This document shows, piece after piece, positions 10,356 through 21,842 of a DNA stretch of 64,000 nucleotides (positions are counted from its first letter, which is position 1; each line of letters starts with the position of its first letter). The stretch spans positions 42,460,943 through 42,524,942 of the forward strand of contig NC_083571.1 in NCBI RefSeq assembly GCF_027579695.1, written 5' to 3'. The position numbers and the translations under genes were made by a program. The notes under the pieces were generated by a model. That model saw only the letters and a list, made by a program, of their open reading frames with translations. It was not told the origin of the DNA and ran no database searches. The DNA is from Neoarius graeffei. Lineage: Eukaryota; Chordata; Actinopteri; Siluriformes; Ariidae.

Positions 10356-13074
10356 TACCCCCACTGCCTGACTCAGGCCAGGGAACCATCTGGCCTGCAG
10401 TGGACTCCCCCCCGATGGGAGAGAAAGTCTGCTGCCACCATCTGCACCCCTGGCCTGTGGGCCACCTCAAATTTAAATGGCTGGAGAGCGAGATACCAAC
10501 GGTTGATTCATGCATTGGCATCCTTCATCCAGTGGAGCCACTGGAGAGGTGCGTTGTCTAAACAGAGGGTGAAAGGGTGCCACAGCAGGTAGTATCAGAG
10601 CATGAGGACTGCCCACTTGATGGTCAGGCACTCCTTCTCGATGGTGCTGTACTTACTTTCTTGCATCAAATGCTTACTGGACATTCCTCACCCTCCATCT
10701 TCTGGGGCAGAACAGCCCCCAGTCCTCTGTCTGATGTGTCCATCTGTAAAATAAAAGAGAGAGAGAAGTCAGGGGAGTGTAGAAGTGGACCTCCACACAG
10801 TGCAGCTTTTACCTTGGTGAAGGCCTGTTGGCACTGCTCCATCCACTGGACTGGATCTGGTGCCCCCTTTAAGTGAGATCATTCAGCAGGCTGGTGACAT
10901 CCAAATAATTAAGTATGAACCTGTGATAATAGCCAGCCAACCCCAGAAACTGTCTCACCCATTTTTTGGTCTTGGGCCTTGGGTAGGCCTCAATCGCTGC
11001 AGTCTTGTCAATTTGGGGACGCACCTGCCCATGATCCAAGTGGAAACCCAGATACCCAATCACACAGTTTTTTGGGTTACCTGTGAGACCTGCACAACTC
11101 AGTGACTCTAGGACAGCCCTAAGGTGTTCTAGGTCTCACGGCCAAGCATTGCAATTTATAATTATGTCATCAAGGCAGGCTACTGCATAGGCAGCATGGG
11201 GGTATAGGATCTTGTCCATGAGCCCCTGGAATGTGGCAGGAGCCCCAAATAATCCAAAAGGAAGCATGATAAATTGGTGCAATCTGAATTGTGTGGAAAA
11301 GGCCATTTTCTCTCAGGATAGAGGAGTCAAGGGGGTCTGCCAATATCCCTTTGTCAAATCTAGTGTCAAATAAAAGCAAGCAGTACCTAATCGATCAAGC
11401 AACATATCAATGTGAGGCACTGGGTATGCATCAAATTTAGACACTGCATTGACTTTGCTGTTGTCCACACAGAACTGGACCAACCTGTCAGTCTTGGGAA
11501 CCAGGACCACCGGGTTGCCCCAGTTGCTGTGGGACTCCTTGATTATGTCCATTTTGAGCATGGCCTTGAGTTCATCCTGAAACACTTTTTTCTTGTGTTC
11601 AGGTAAGTGGTATGGACAGCTATGCACCACCACCCCGGGGACATTTCAGTTTGGTGTTTTATGAGGTGGGTGTGTCTGGGAAGGGGCAAGAACACATCAG
11701 AAAATTCCTTTTGCAACTTGGCAACCTCTGTGAGTTGGGCCGGTGAAAGGTGGTCTACACAGGGGACCAGAGTGGTTTGAGTAGTTTCTTTGTTTTTCCC
11801 TCCAGTGCAAACTCTGCCTTCTCTGGAACTACTGACACTAATGCCACAGGGACCCCCTCATTCCAATGTTTTAGCAGATTAAGGTGGTATATTTGTAGTA
11901 CCCCTTCCCTATCCGTTCGCCTCACCTCATAGTTGATATCCCCGATTTGCCATGTGACCTCGAAGGGCCCTTGCCACTTGGTGACATTTGAAGCTCGAAG
12001 TGGGCAATAAAATGAGTACTTTGCCTTCAGGGGTGAAATCTTTAAGGTGCGTGCCCCTGTTGTACAGCCAGGCTTGACATTCTTGTGCCTGCCGTAAATT
12101 TTCCGGGGTTAAGTGCATGAGGGTGTGAAGGTTTGCACACAGGTCGAGAACATACTGAATTTCATTTTTACTAGTTGAAGAAAACTCCTCCCAATTTTCC
12201 CACAGCACGTCCAAAATCCTGTGAGGCTTACGCCCATATAACAATTCGAATGGAGAAAATCCTGTGGAGGCTTGTGGGACCTCTCTTACTGCGAATCACA
12301 TGGGCTCAAGCCATTTATCCCAATTACATGCATCCTCACTTACAAACTTCCAAATTAGATTTTTAAGTGTTTGATTTAATCATTCCACTAAGCCATCTGT
12401 TTGTGAGTGGTAAATGCTGGTGCAGATGGATTTAATTCCTAATAACCCATACAGCTTGTGAAATGTGCATGACATAAACATAGTGCCTTGTTCAGTCAGG
12501 ATTTTTTGGGAATCCTGACTCAGGAGATAAAGTGGAAGAGTGCCTCCACAATACTGCATGTGGAAATATTGCGGAGAGGCACCGTTTCTGGATATTGCGT
12601 TGCATAGTCCACCAGGACTAAAATAAATCATTATTCCCATGCTGACTGATCTAATGTCCCAATGAGATCCATGCCAATTCTCTCAATGGGGGTCTTGCTT
12701 AGAGGGATAGAGCTCAAAGGTGCTTTTGGAGTAGCTGTTGGATTTACTAGTTGGCATTTGCAGCACACTGCACACCACCGATGGACATCCCTACGGATCC
12801 CTGGCCAATAGAATCGGGCCATTATCCAGGCAGGTGTTTTACCCTGACCTAGATGTCTGACCATAGGATTAAAGTGAGCCACATAGAATACAAGTTCCCT
12901 TTGGCTCTTTGGGATTAACAACTGGGTTATCTGTTCACTGGTTTGAGTGTCCTGCATCACTCGGTACAGCCTATCCTTAATAATTGCGAAGTACGGGAAG
13001 GAGGGTGTCACATTTGGCTGGAGAGGTTGACCATCAATTACCCTCACTTGGTCAAATGCACGACGCAGCCTAGA
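10356..13074 (-). pseudogene. copy A pol relic: integrase, then RT and RNase H
   Basis: From high to low coordinates: integrase zinc-binding and core region (12380-13047: FNPMVRHLGQGKTPAW, FYWPGIRRDVHRW, CAVCCKCQ, ERIGMDLIGTLDQS, LTEQGTMFM, YHSQTDGLVE), integrase C-terminus (about 11927-12244), RT (11313-11633: PVVLVPKTDRLVQFCVDN, LDLTKGYWQTPL), then 'FLGLAGYYHRFI' of the RT/RNase H junction (about 10950). Frameshifts break it into at least six pieces. In the integrase the middle catalytic block reads LTEQGT rather than LTDQGT, so that Asp is lost. Confidence 0.8.
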
Positions 13075-14825
13075 GAAAATCCCTGGTAGGGGGTGGCCTG
13101 CTTCCCATTACTCATATCGCCCTGATGCAGTGCTGACGTAGATGGTGCTGTGACAGCTTCCCCAGTCAATGCCACACCAGGATCCCCCGTGACGTGTTGC
13201 TGCAGGACCCACCCACTACTATGTGCTCCATGGGCGGCACAGTGGTGCAGTGGTTAGCACTGTCGCCTCACACCAAGAAGGTTCTGGGTTCGAGCCCAGC
13301 GGCCGATGGGGGCCTTTGTGTGTGGAGTTTGCATGTTCTTCCCATGTCTGTGTGGGTTTCCTCCGGGTGCTCTGGTTTCCCCCACAGTTCAAAGACATGC
13401 AGTTAGGTTAACATAGGACAGCCTTGGGCTGAAGTGCCCAAGAATGGCGGCGCGTACGTATACAGCGGCTTTGCTGTCCTGTGATGAAATAAACTTCATT
13501 GTACATTTGTGCAGTGACAATAAAGGCATTCTATTCTATTAAACCTTTAAACCCCAGCCAATCAGTTCCCAGAATCAGTGGGTGGGTGAGTTGTGGGTTA
13601 ACCACTGCCTTTATACTATGCTTTTCACCCCAAAATAGAATGTGGATGGACACTAGTGGATATTTGTGAATATCCCGGTGCACACACAAAACCTTCACCA
13701 CTTGTGCTCTCCCCAATGCCTCACCTTGCACCAGGCTTTAGTGGACTGAGGTCTGATTACAGCCAGAATCCACCAAAGTGCGATACATATCCCCTTGAAC
13801 ACCGGTATACAATACGCTCCGGCCCGATTGAGTGCAGTCTTTGGTGCATCGGGGATCCAGACCACAGTTCCCACCTCCATTGCAGAGCACTGGCCCTTAA
13901 GATGCCCAGGCTCCCCGCAGTGCCAGCATACCTCCCCAGGCTTCACCTCTGCACTGACATTATGGGAGTGACTCACCTGGGGGGGAGAAGACACAGACAC
14001 AGAAGGGGAAGATGGAAGGACACTATGGGTGTGGCAGGCTGGCTGAGGGGCAGCCAGCCCCCACCTCCATGGTAGGGGAACAGGGCGGGGATGGGAAGAG
14101 GAGAGAGGGGAGGAAGGAAGAGGAGAGAGAAAAAGCAAGGAAGTGGCAGGTCCACCTGCTGCTGGAACCACTGCCAAATGGTCCTCTGCCAACTCAATGG
14201 CTTGATCCAGTTATGCCGGGCAGTGGCACTGGACACACTGCTGTTCCTTCCGAAAGTCACGTGATGAACTGCTCCAGTGTCACCAGGTCGATGATCCCCC
14301 CCAGTGTCGCAGTCGTCTGCCCTCAGCCACCACTGGCAGGCCTCCCAGAGCTGTTGGCCAAATGCAAATGGCTAGATGACATCCTCCAGTGTCAGCGCTG
14401 TTGTTCTGGGGAGCGGCCAACACACTGCAGAATGGCTTGCTTCAGGTCTGCCGACTGTCAGTGGGGCGCTGCTGCATGGCAAGCTGTACCTCTCCAGACA
14501 GTAATGGTAATAGGTGGGCCGCGTGCTGCTCGACCAGCCACCCCCATGCTTTGGCTGCTTGTTCAAAGAGCAATACGAAGGCTTCCAGATCGTCATGTGG
14601 CCCCATCTTGGTGAGGGTGATGTGGGGAGGATCTGCTGCAGTGGCAGTCAAGGACCCTGCTGATGTGAGCAGGTGCCAGAACACCTGGTGATCTTCCTGC
14701 TGAGCCAGAAGCAAGGCTTCAAAGCGTTGCTATTGCTCCTTCCGGAGGGTGATCAGCGCTTGGTACTGGCTCTGTTGGGCAGAACCAAGGGCATGGATCA
14801 GGTCCTTAAGTGGGGAGGACTCCAT
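13075..14825 (-). pseudogene. copy A gag-protease relic
   Basis: Starts at an ATG (14823-14825). The N-terminal part has glutamine-rich helices (LLAQQEDHQVFWHLL), followed by the SCAN-like stretch DDLEAFVLLFEQAAKAWGW. An intact CCHC knuckle, CWHCGEPGHLKGQC, lies near 13890-13930. The protease region (LILGTDWLGF, about 13560) follows. A SINE (13232-13540) splits the end. The parts lie in different frames, so the copy cannot make full-length gag. Confidence 0.75.
13232..13540 (+). mobile_element. SINE, tail type with ATTCT repeats
   Basis: Head GGCGGCACAGTGGTGCAGTG with the B box GGGTTCGAGCCC, then the shared CCCCCACAGTTCAAAGACAT body, then a 3' part not found in the 8282 or 42320 SINEs ('AAGAATGGCGGCGCGTACG' to 'GTGACAATAAAGGCATTCTA') ending in ATTCT repeats. 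It lies in the antisense direction inside LTR element copy A. Confidence 0.8.
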
Positions 14826-14862
14826 GTGTGGTCTGCTTCAGTATCCCGGCTTTTGGCACCAC

Positions 14863-15176
14863 TGTAGTAAGACCCCGATGTGGGTGGAATACTGGAGCAT
14901 GGCGGGCAGGAAATGAAGTTAAGCACCGACTTTATTTTGTGTTTTTCACTTTCGGTTTTCAGCTTTTGCTTTGACACACACAACACACAGGCATGTGCTC
15001 TGGTCAGGAGAGATCCTCTCTCTATGCTCTCTCCCTCCTTTTCTACCCTCTGTCATCACTGCAAAACACACAGACACAATGTTAATTGACAACAGGTGTA
15101 CTGACTTTGCCACTCACCTTCCCTGGCCCCACTCTCCATTCACAAATCAATGCTCAGCCATGCCCCTGCTGCCACA
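14863..15176 (-). repeat. 5' LTR of copy A
   Basis: Partner of the LTR at 10050-10355. On the minus strand it starts TGTGGCAGCAGGGGC and ends at TACA. The bases just inside (minus-strand GTGGTGCCAAAAGCCGGGAT) resemble the primer-binding site better preserved in copy D. Confidence 0.8.
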
Positions 15177-16440
15177 AACATAAACCCAGAAATTATGATG
15201 GTTGATCTCCAGCATATTCTTCATACAGACTTTTTATCAGCCAGCGTGATGGATTTCTACAATAAAACCTTGAGCAGCATTCTAGATTTCCATGCTTCTG
15301 TCAAAACCAGAATAGTCACCTTCTCTCACTCTATCCCCTGGTTCACCAGTGAGCTATGGAAAATGAACGCAAATGGGCGTGCTCTTGAGTGGTGTTATAA
15401 AGCTTCAGGTCTTACAATTCACAAGCTAGTATATCAGGAACACCAAAAGGTCTACTCAAAGTCCCTTAGAGAGGCACGGTCACAGTTCTACTCAAATGTC
15501 ATCAAAAATAGTCCTGGAAATTCCAAGCAGCTATTTTCCACTGTCAATCATCTTCTCAAACCACAAACCCCTTCACTTAGAGAAACTACAAAACAGAACT
15601 GTAATAACTTTATGGCCTTCTTCAAAACAAAAATTTATTCAATTTGTTCTGCCCTTTCTGGTTCTTGCACTCTACCTATCCCGACTGCCTACTCACAGTT
15701 TAAGATGTCCCAGGCCCTTAACTGCTTCCCAAAATTTTCACAGCAAGAGGTTGAAGATATCATCAGGAAAATGAAATGCTCCACCTGTGCCCTTGACCCT
15801 TTTCCTACAGCCCTAATGAAAGCAAAATCTCTGCCATAAGTGCCTTGTTCACCAGTTTAATACACCTCTCCTTTCAGGCTGGCCATATTCCATCTGCTCT
15901 AAAAACCATTGTAATCAGACCACTTCTCAGAAAAAACACTCTTGATCCAGAAGTTTTTGCCAATTACAGGCACATTTCCGATCTCCCATTCCTCTCCAAA
16001 GTATTGGAAAAATTAGTTGCTGCCCACCTTCAGGACCATCTTATGCACAACAACCTTTTTGAAAAAAAAAAATCAGTTTGGTTTCTGCTCTGCCCACAGC
16101 ACAGAAACAGCTCTGGTTAGAGTTACAAGTGACCTATTAATGGCAGCTGATACTGGCTCACCTCCCCTCCTCATTCTTCTTGATTTGTCTTCTGCATTCA
16201 ATACTGTTGACCATGGTATACTTTTCAACCAGTTACATCACACCATTGGACTCACTGGTACTGCCCTTAACTGGTTCATATCTTCTCAGTGACAGAACAG
16301 AGTACATTTCCTTTGAAAATGCAAGATCCCAAACAAACACAGTCACCTGCGGGGTCCCTCAGGGTCCTTGGCCCCATCCTGTTCACTCTATACATGCTCA
16401 CCCTTGGTCATGTCATTAGTCACACTGGAGTTTCATTTCA
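15177..16440 (+). pseudogene. L2 ORF2, reverse transcriptase N-terminal part
   Basis: Resumes the L2 reading frame right after the LTR element. 15150-15839 gives IPWFTSELWKMN, REARSQFYSNVI and the pre-RT region; then FANYRHISDLPFLSKVLEKL (15845-16120), QFGFCSAHSTETAL and LLILLDLSSAFNTVDH with the first catalytic Asp (about 16170), and CGVPQGPWPHP, a frameshifted 'CGVPQGSVLGP' turn motif. Indels near 15838, 16070 and 16290 break the frame. Confidence 0.8.
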
Positions 16441-16467
16441 TTATGGAGTGGGGGTATACTGGTTTAC

Positions 16468-16498
<31 letters not shown>

Positions 16499-17903
16499 CA
16501 TATCTCCATCCATTCAAAACACCCTTTTTCTCAACAAACACAAATCATAGCCACTTGGTACTTGGTACCAAACTTCAGCTTGGGGTTCGATACCATGTAT
16601 ACCATTTTCAGGTCTGTCGCACATCAACTTTCTGTTTACCAACTGAATGTATTTACGAAACATATAGGGTGGATTTACAAAATCTTCATAACACTTTTCT
16701 CAGCAATTACAAATCACAACTGCTTGATATTTAGTACTAAGCATCAGCTTGGGGTTCTATACTGTGTATACTGTTTTCAGGTCTGTCACACATCGACTTC
16801 CTGTTGACCAACTGAATGTATTTATGAAATATATACAGGTAGGGTGGATTTTGACACTATTTCAAGAAGCAAAATGCTATTTCAAAATGACATTTTACCA
16901 GGATGCAATTTGAAATACCTGGGGAGAACACTACTCTTTACTTACTTGTTTCAGGGTTAATTATTTGTTAAAGTCAACATTCATAATAAGTGTCCTATTC
17001 CTTCGATTGCTTGCATTCTGATATAAGAATTACCTAAGAAATACTATAATGATGCTCTTTCCAATTACAATTATGAGGATCCTCGTAGCTTTAAGTCAAT
17101 CTGTTTGAAATGTAATACTGCAAGAAGTCTATCGAGCCAAATTACCTGCTGCTATTAATGTTGTGTTTTTGTATTTTTACTGTAATATACTTTTTGTTTT
17201 TATGGGCCCACAGTAATTGTTTTTTAGTGTTGTGGTGTCCCTGCCTATCCGTCATTGTATTTACTAGGTGAAGTTAAATAATCCGGAGGTGGATTGGTGC
17301 AGCCTCCGCAGTGATGCGGTCGCTTTACTGGTCCGTCATGGTGAAGAAGGAGCTGAGCCAAAAGGCAAAGCTCTCGATTTACCGGTTGATCTACGTTCCG
17401 ACTCTCACCTATGGTCATGAGCTTTGGGTAATGACCGAAAGAACTAGATCATGGATACAAGCGGCCAAAATGAGTTTCGTTCGCATGGTGGCTGGGCGGT
17501 CCCTTAGAAATAGGATGAGAAGCACAGTCACTCAGGAGGAGCTCGGAGTAGAGCCGCTGCTCCTCCACATCGAGAGGAATCAGCTGAGGTGGCTTGGGCA
17601 TCTCTTTTGGATGCCTCCTGGATGCCTGGAGGTGTTCCAGGCATGTCCCCCCGGGAGGAGGCCCCGGGGAAGACCCAGGACATGCTGGAGGGACTATGTC
17701 TCTCGGCTGGCCTGGGAACGCCTCGGTTTTCTTCCCGAGGAGCTGGCCGAGGTGTCTGGGGAAAGGGAAGTTTGGGCTTCCATGCTCAGACTGCTGCCTC
17801 TGCTACCCGGCCCCAGATAAAGCGGATGAAGAAGAGACGAGATGAGATGAAAAAAGTAAGAGCGGGGGTATAAGTAAATTAGCAGTAGCTCACAATTGAC
17901 CTT
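16441..17903. repeat. unclassified interspersed repeat with ~150-170-bp internal units
   Basis: It interrupts L2 just before the YADD box. It carries a (CTGT)n run (about 16470-16495) and at least two tandem units of roughly 150-170 bp (about 16540-16700 and 16700-16850) sharing CAGCTTGGGGTTC and CAGGTCTGTC. The same sequence occurs in opposite orientation at 41252-44458. Similar 'GGGGGTATA' strings sit at both ends (16446 and 17865) in direct orientation. No coding capacity of its own; a LINE fragment (17283-17830) lies inside. Class unknown. Confidence 0.6.
17283..17830 (+). pseudogene. LINE ORF2 C-terminal fragment (probably RTE/Rex-type)
   Basis: The open frame 17311-17820 encodes only the end of a LINE polymerase: RLIYVPTLTYGHELWVMTE, RNQLRWLGHLFWMPPG and RRPRGRPRTCWRDYVSRLAW. 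This 'LRWLGH' block is common at the C-terminus of a fish LINE that I believe is RTE-like, but the clade is not secure. The endonuclease and catalytic RT are missing, as expected for 5' truncation, and an A/G-rich tail follows (17818-17860). Confidence 0.65.
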
Positions 17904-18900
17904 GTTCCTATGCTGATGATACACAACTTTATATAAAAACAGGTATACATTCTTCTGCATCTTCGCCATCATCATCATCCTCTCTATCTACACTCACTGC
18001 CTGTCTGGAGGAGATAAAGGTGTGGATGAATCACAACTTTCTCCATCTGAAAGGCTCCAAAACTGAAGCAATCTTGGTTGGTACCCCACCCACACCAAAT
18101 CCAGTCATCCTCCATAACCAGCATTACATTATCTGACCATGACATTCCCATCTCCTCATTAGCCATCAACCTAGTGTAAAATTTGACCCTCAACTCACCT
18201 TTGAAGCCCATATCAAACATCTTTGCAAGATCTGTTTACATCATCTTAGAAATATTGCCAAACTCTGTCCCACTCTCACCTTATGAGATGCTGAAAATTT
18301 AGTCCATGCTTTTGTCTCCTCCACGCTGGATTACTGCAATGCACTTCTCATTGGGATCCCTAGCAAGAGTCTTTAAAGACTACAGTACATTCAAAACAAC
18401 ACTGCAAGGATCCTGATGAGAGTGTGAAAATATGAACACATCACACCCATTCTCCGTTCACTTCAATGGCTCCCTGTCTCTGTCAGGATTGAATACAAGG
18501 TTTCCCTTCTAACTCACCAGTGCATCTATGGAAATGCCCCCATCTACCTGAAATAATTACTCACCCCACTAACCTCAACGCGGTCCCTCCACTCTACCCA
18601 CTCAAATGCCTCCATCACCCCAGGACTAAGCTCAGCACCATGGGTGATCAAGCCTTCTGTTCTGCTGCCCCTCGCCTATGGAATGCCCTCCCTGACCATC
18701 TGAGGGCACCACAGATTACTGAGAGTTTTAAAAAAGGACTTAAAACATTTCTTTTTAGTACAACATATGACTGTTAATTGTACATTATTTCTGTTCATTT
18801 TTATGTTGTTTTATGTTGTTTCTATCTGCCTTTTTAATGATATTTCTATTTTGTAGCACTGAGATTTGGTCTAAATGCAAAATGCATTACAAATAAAATA

Positions 18901-18939
<39 letters not shown>

Positions 18940-18940
18940 C
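17904..18940 (+). pseudogene. L2 ORF2 C-terminal part and 3' UTR
   Basis: Starts with the RT catalytic box YADDTQLYIKT (17906 on), followed by conserved L2 blocks: LEEIKVWMNHNFLHL, STLDYCNALL, LTHQCIYGNAP and RLWNALPDHLR. Stops and frameshifts are present. The open frame 18520-18777 ends the ORF (FKKGLKTFLF). The 3' UTR runs to 'TACAAATAAAATAT' and the (TTA)n tail. Confidence 0.8.
18899..18940. repeat. (TTA)n microsatellite, L2 tail
   Basis: About 13 TTA repeats. It is the 3' tail of the upstream L2 and the junction with a second L2 fragment. Confidence 0.9.
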
Positions 18941-19660
18941 GATAGCACACTATCTTTCCAATCCCACATCAATAACTTTACCTGCTCTGCATACTTCCAT
19001 CTATGTAATATTAATCGACTCTGTCCCTCTCTCACCCCCCTTACTGCCTTCATCCTTGTTCACAGGCTTGTGACCTCCCGGATTGACTACTGCAGCTCTC
19101 TTCTTTTCAGCCTCCCTCAAAAGTCCCTCCATAAACTCCAACTGGTCCAGAACTCTGCTGCCTGTATCATCACTAAAACCCCCTCTTATCACCACATCAC
19201 CGCCATCATCCGGCAACTCCACTGGCTTCTGGTCAAACAACATATAGAATTAAAACTCCTCCTGTATACCTTCAAGGCCATCCACAACCTTGCCCCTCCG
19301 TATTTGTCTGACCTTCATCACATCACCACTCCAACCTGTTCCCCCTCTTCCACCTACCTCACTGTCCCCTCTGCCCGCCTCAGCACCATGGGGAGTAGAG
19401 CTTTCATCTGCTCTGCTCCCCACCTCTGGAACTCTCTGCCTCCTCACATCCATAACTCTGACTTTCTCCCCGTCTTCAAGTCTAAACTCAAAACTCACCT
19501 GTTTAAGATTGCTCACTCATTTTAACCTCTATTACACTCTCCATTGTTTCTTTTATGTATGTTGATTTTATTCATTGTTGCTTTTATTTATTGTACAGTG
19601 TCCTTGAGTATCTTGAAAGGCGCTTATAAATAAAATTTATTGTGATTATTATTATTATAA
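18941..19660 (+). pseudogene. second, 5'-truncated L2 copy
   Basis: Begins inside the RT thumb region and encodes [52 protein letters not shown] and [17 protein letters not shown] (open frame to 19525), then a 3' end 'GGCGCTTATAAATAAAATTT' with a TTA-rich tail. It corresponds to the same part of ORF2 as 18230-18780 but differs clearly in sequence, so it is a separate L2 subfamily lying head-to-tail with the first. Confidence 0.75.
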
Positions 19661-20496
19661 AGTGGACTGCAATCACAGTTGTCCCAACTTAAACATCTAC
19701 CATGTTTATGCCCCTGACCCACGTTTATGCCCCTGACCCACATGTAATGCAAACAAGATATAGCTGAATTGTATGTGACATTGATTGGATGAGAGTATAC
19801 TCTTTAATTCTCAATTTGCAGGTGCATCAGTAATTGAACAATAATGATCATATGGCTGGGCGTATATTTTATGTATAGTTTTTTTTTTTCTTAGCTTTTG
19901 CTTAGGTACAATTTTTAAATCATCTTACTGCATGCTACATGTAGTCAAGTGCTCTGAATTATTACACTGACACTACTCATACTAAAAATCTTTATTTTGT
20001 GTTCTGCCCTGGACATAATCCAGATAAATTTCAGCTGAGAGAATAGCTTTTTGTGGAAAAAAAAAGACCTATGCATGACCTTTGGGCTCTGTACATGCCT
20101 TTGATAATTCCATGTAATTAGCAGCCCTGTAGATAACAGAGATACACACAATCTGCACACAAGATTCACTTTATAATGATGATTCTACTTCACCTCTTCT
20201 AAATGCCAGGGGCAATGTGTTAAAGTGCATATTCTGGACAAATTTCATGTTTTTTTTTTTTTTATTTATGAAAGTATGTCCCTTTACATACTCATCCAGA
20301 AGGGTAATTTTGCACAAGGCCATCTGTCTACAGCAGAAAAAAATGAAATAACAAAATGCGTCTGGAAAAATCCCAAGGGAGTCTGGAGCCAGATTCGTGA
20401 TGTTATCTGCGGAAGCATGATCAGGCTGCGTGAGCTTTGCACAGTTTCAGTGCACAGCCTGTGTAGACCAAGCACTCCCATTTCACTCTCATTCAG
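19661..20496. other. no gene recognised
   Basis: Contains a duplicated 19-bp string (CATGTTTATGCCCCTGACC-like, 19700-19740) and poly-T runs. The 103-codon frame at 20225-20536 has no family signature and I do not call it a gene. Confidence 0.4.
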
Positions 20497-20698
20497 TACG
20501 TTTACATGCATGTCCAAATCGAGCTGCTGTCGGTAATCGAGCAAAGGGTCCCAGCAGGGGTGCCAGAGAAATCCAATCCTATATGCACAAGTGAAATCGG
20601 GCTATTGTGCAAGGTGCATTGTGCACCTGAGCCACACGTGGCGCTACACGCCCCATCGTGTTGGTACACTTCCAGTTGTCGTCATGAAGAAGAGCTAT

Positions 20699-20793
20699 AG
20701 TGTTGCCAGATACTTCTGACGTATTCCAGCTCAAAACATGTTCAAATCCGCTAAAATGCACTTAAAACCCCCAATCTGGCAACACTGGCAGTT
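20699..20793. repeat. small inverted-repeat element
   Basis: AGTGTTGCCAGAT at 20700 and its reverse complement ATCTGGCAACACT at about 20775-20790 bound a ~95-bp block. It looks like a tiny MITE nested in the larger inverted-repeat element. Confidence 0.5.
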
Positions 20794-21021
20794 CCGTGTT
20801 CAAGCTGTTCGGCTTGCTCTAACAGACTGTATGGCTACAAACTGTCCGGCGCAGACCACTGTTTTGTAAGACAACTTATTTTGCACAATAATATTTTTCT
20901 AAAGTCCATTTTTTGCTTACAAAAAAATATATATTTTTTTTGCTTACAATTTAACTTATGTCTTAATAAACACACAAAAAGTTAAATTGTTTTGCTTTTA
21001 TTGACATTCTTCAGATGTTGG

Positions 21022-21029
<8 letters not shown>

Positions 21030-21081
<52 letters not shown>
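21030..21081. repeat. (CA)n microsatellite
   Basis: About 25 uninterrupted CA repeats. Confidence 0.95.
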
Positions 21082-21082
<1 letters not shown>

Positions 21083-21151
21083 TACAATGACTTGTTTATG
21101 TACACAATTCACAGCTATGCAACAGCTGTACAGATGTATTTGGTGATACAG

Positions 21152-21842
21152 TAATGCCGCTTTTCCACTACAAACGCGGCTGAGTCAGGCTGAGCCGTGC
21201 CGTGCTGAGTCGGGCTGATCGGGGCTGTTGGAGTTGCATTTCGACTACAACCGCGCTGAACCGTGCTGGCTGGAAGTGGGTGGACACATTGGGTGGAGTT
21301 AGCGAAAGTGGGTGGACGTCAGGTGATGTCGTTAAGCAGCGCAAACAGTGACATCAGTGATCTTTTAAGTGGTAGTCTCACGACCCGAATAGTAAACAAT
21401 AAACATGGAGGACATGGAGTCGTTAGTGTTGCTGGTCTTGGTGCTGTGGCTTGTTGTCACCGACAACGCCAACAGATACTGGCAAGAGCGTATAGATGAG
21501 GCGAGGCGCATAAGGCTTCAGAAATTCTCGTAATTCTTCTTCTTCCGGGTTTGCGGTGTTCACAGATCCCAGCGTGCTCGCGGGGCGTGTGTGGGCATGT
21601 GAGGACACTCCTCCTCACCAATCAGTGCACAGGGGAGTGTCTGCTCACGCCCCCAGCCTCACTCGGCACAGTTTGGCTCACTTCAGCCCCACTCCAAAAC
21701 GGTGCGAGTTTTAGGGGCTGAGCAGGGCTGAAGCGAGCTGAGTCGTGCTGGTTTTTGGTAGTCGAAACGCGAGCCGTGTCGGGCTGAAGTGAGCTGAAGC
21801 GAGCTGAAGTGAGCTGAAAAAGGGTAGTGGAAAAGGGCCATT
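21152..21842. mobile_element. Harbinger-like MITE
   Basis: The ends are inverted copies (TAATGCCGCTTTTCCACTAC and reverse complement TAATGGCCCTTTTCCACTAC), followed by GAGCTGA/TCAGCTC-rich arms. The interior has a short frame starting MEDMESLVLLVLVLWLVV (ATG near 21405) ending in a stop after about 43 codons, which looks like the first codons of a lost transposase ORF. Assignment to PIF/Harbinger rests on the TWA-type ends and recall of the fish family. Confidence 0.6.

Larger units (their letters stand above)
10050..15176 (-). mobile_element. Gmr1-like Ty3/Gypsy retrotransposon (copy A), decayed
   Basis: Flanked by AACAT on both sides (10045-10049 and 15177-15181) with LTRs at 10050-10355 and 14863-15176. 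On the minus strand the order is gag, protease, integrase, reverse transcriptase, RNase H, which is the Copia-like domain order of the Gmr1 group of Ty3/Gypsy elements. Many stops and frameshifts are present and a SINE sits in the gag/protease region. It interrupts the L2 LINE. Confidence 0.85.
8750..18940 (+). mobile_element. L2-clade LINE, split by two insertions
   Basis: Three collinear plus-strand segments make one element: the upstream and endonuclease region (about 8750-10049), RT fingers and palm (15177-16440), and the YADD box through the 3' UTR (17904-18940). The intervening blocks are a Gmr1-like LTR element (10050-15176) and an unclassified repeat (16441-17903). Joining 10049 to 15182 keeps the L2 frame, which supports the order of events. 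The 3' end has the L2-type 'AATGCATTACAAATAAAATAT' and a (TTA)n tail. Confidence 0.8.

Noticed and set aside
16471..16500. CRISPR-like short repeats (CTGT) and ~170-bp units
   Set aside because: A eukaryotic repeat context; the units are contiguous without unique spacers.
18871..19053. frame with an isoleucine run
   Set aside because: Translation of the (TTA)n microsatellite.
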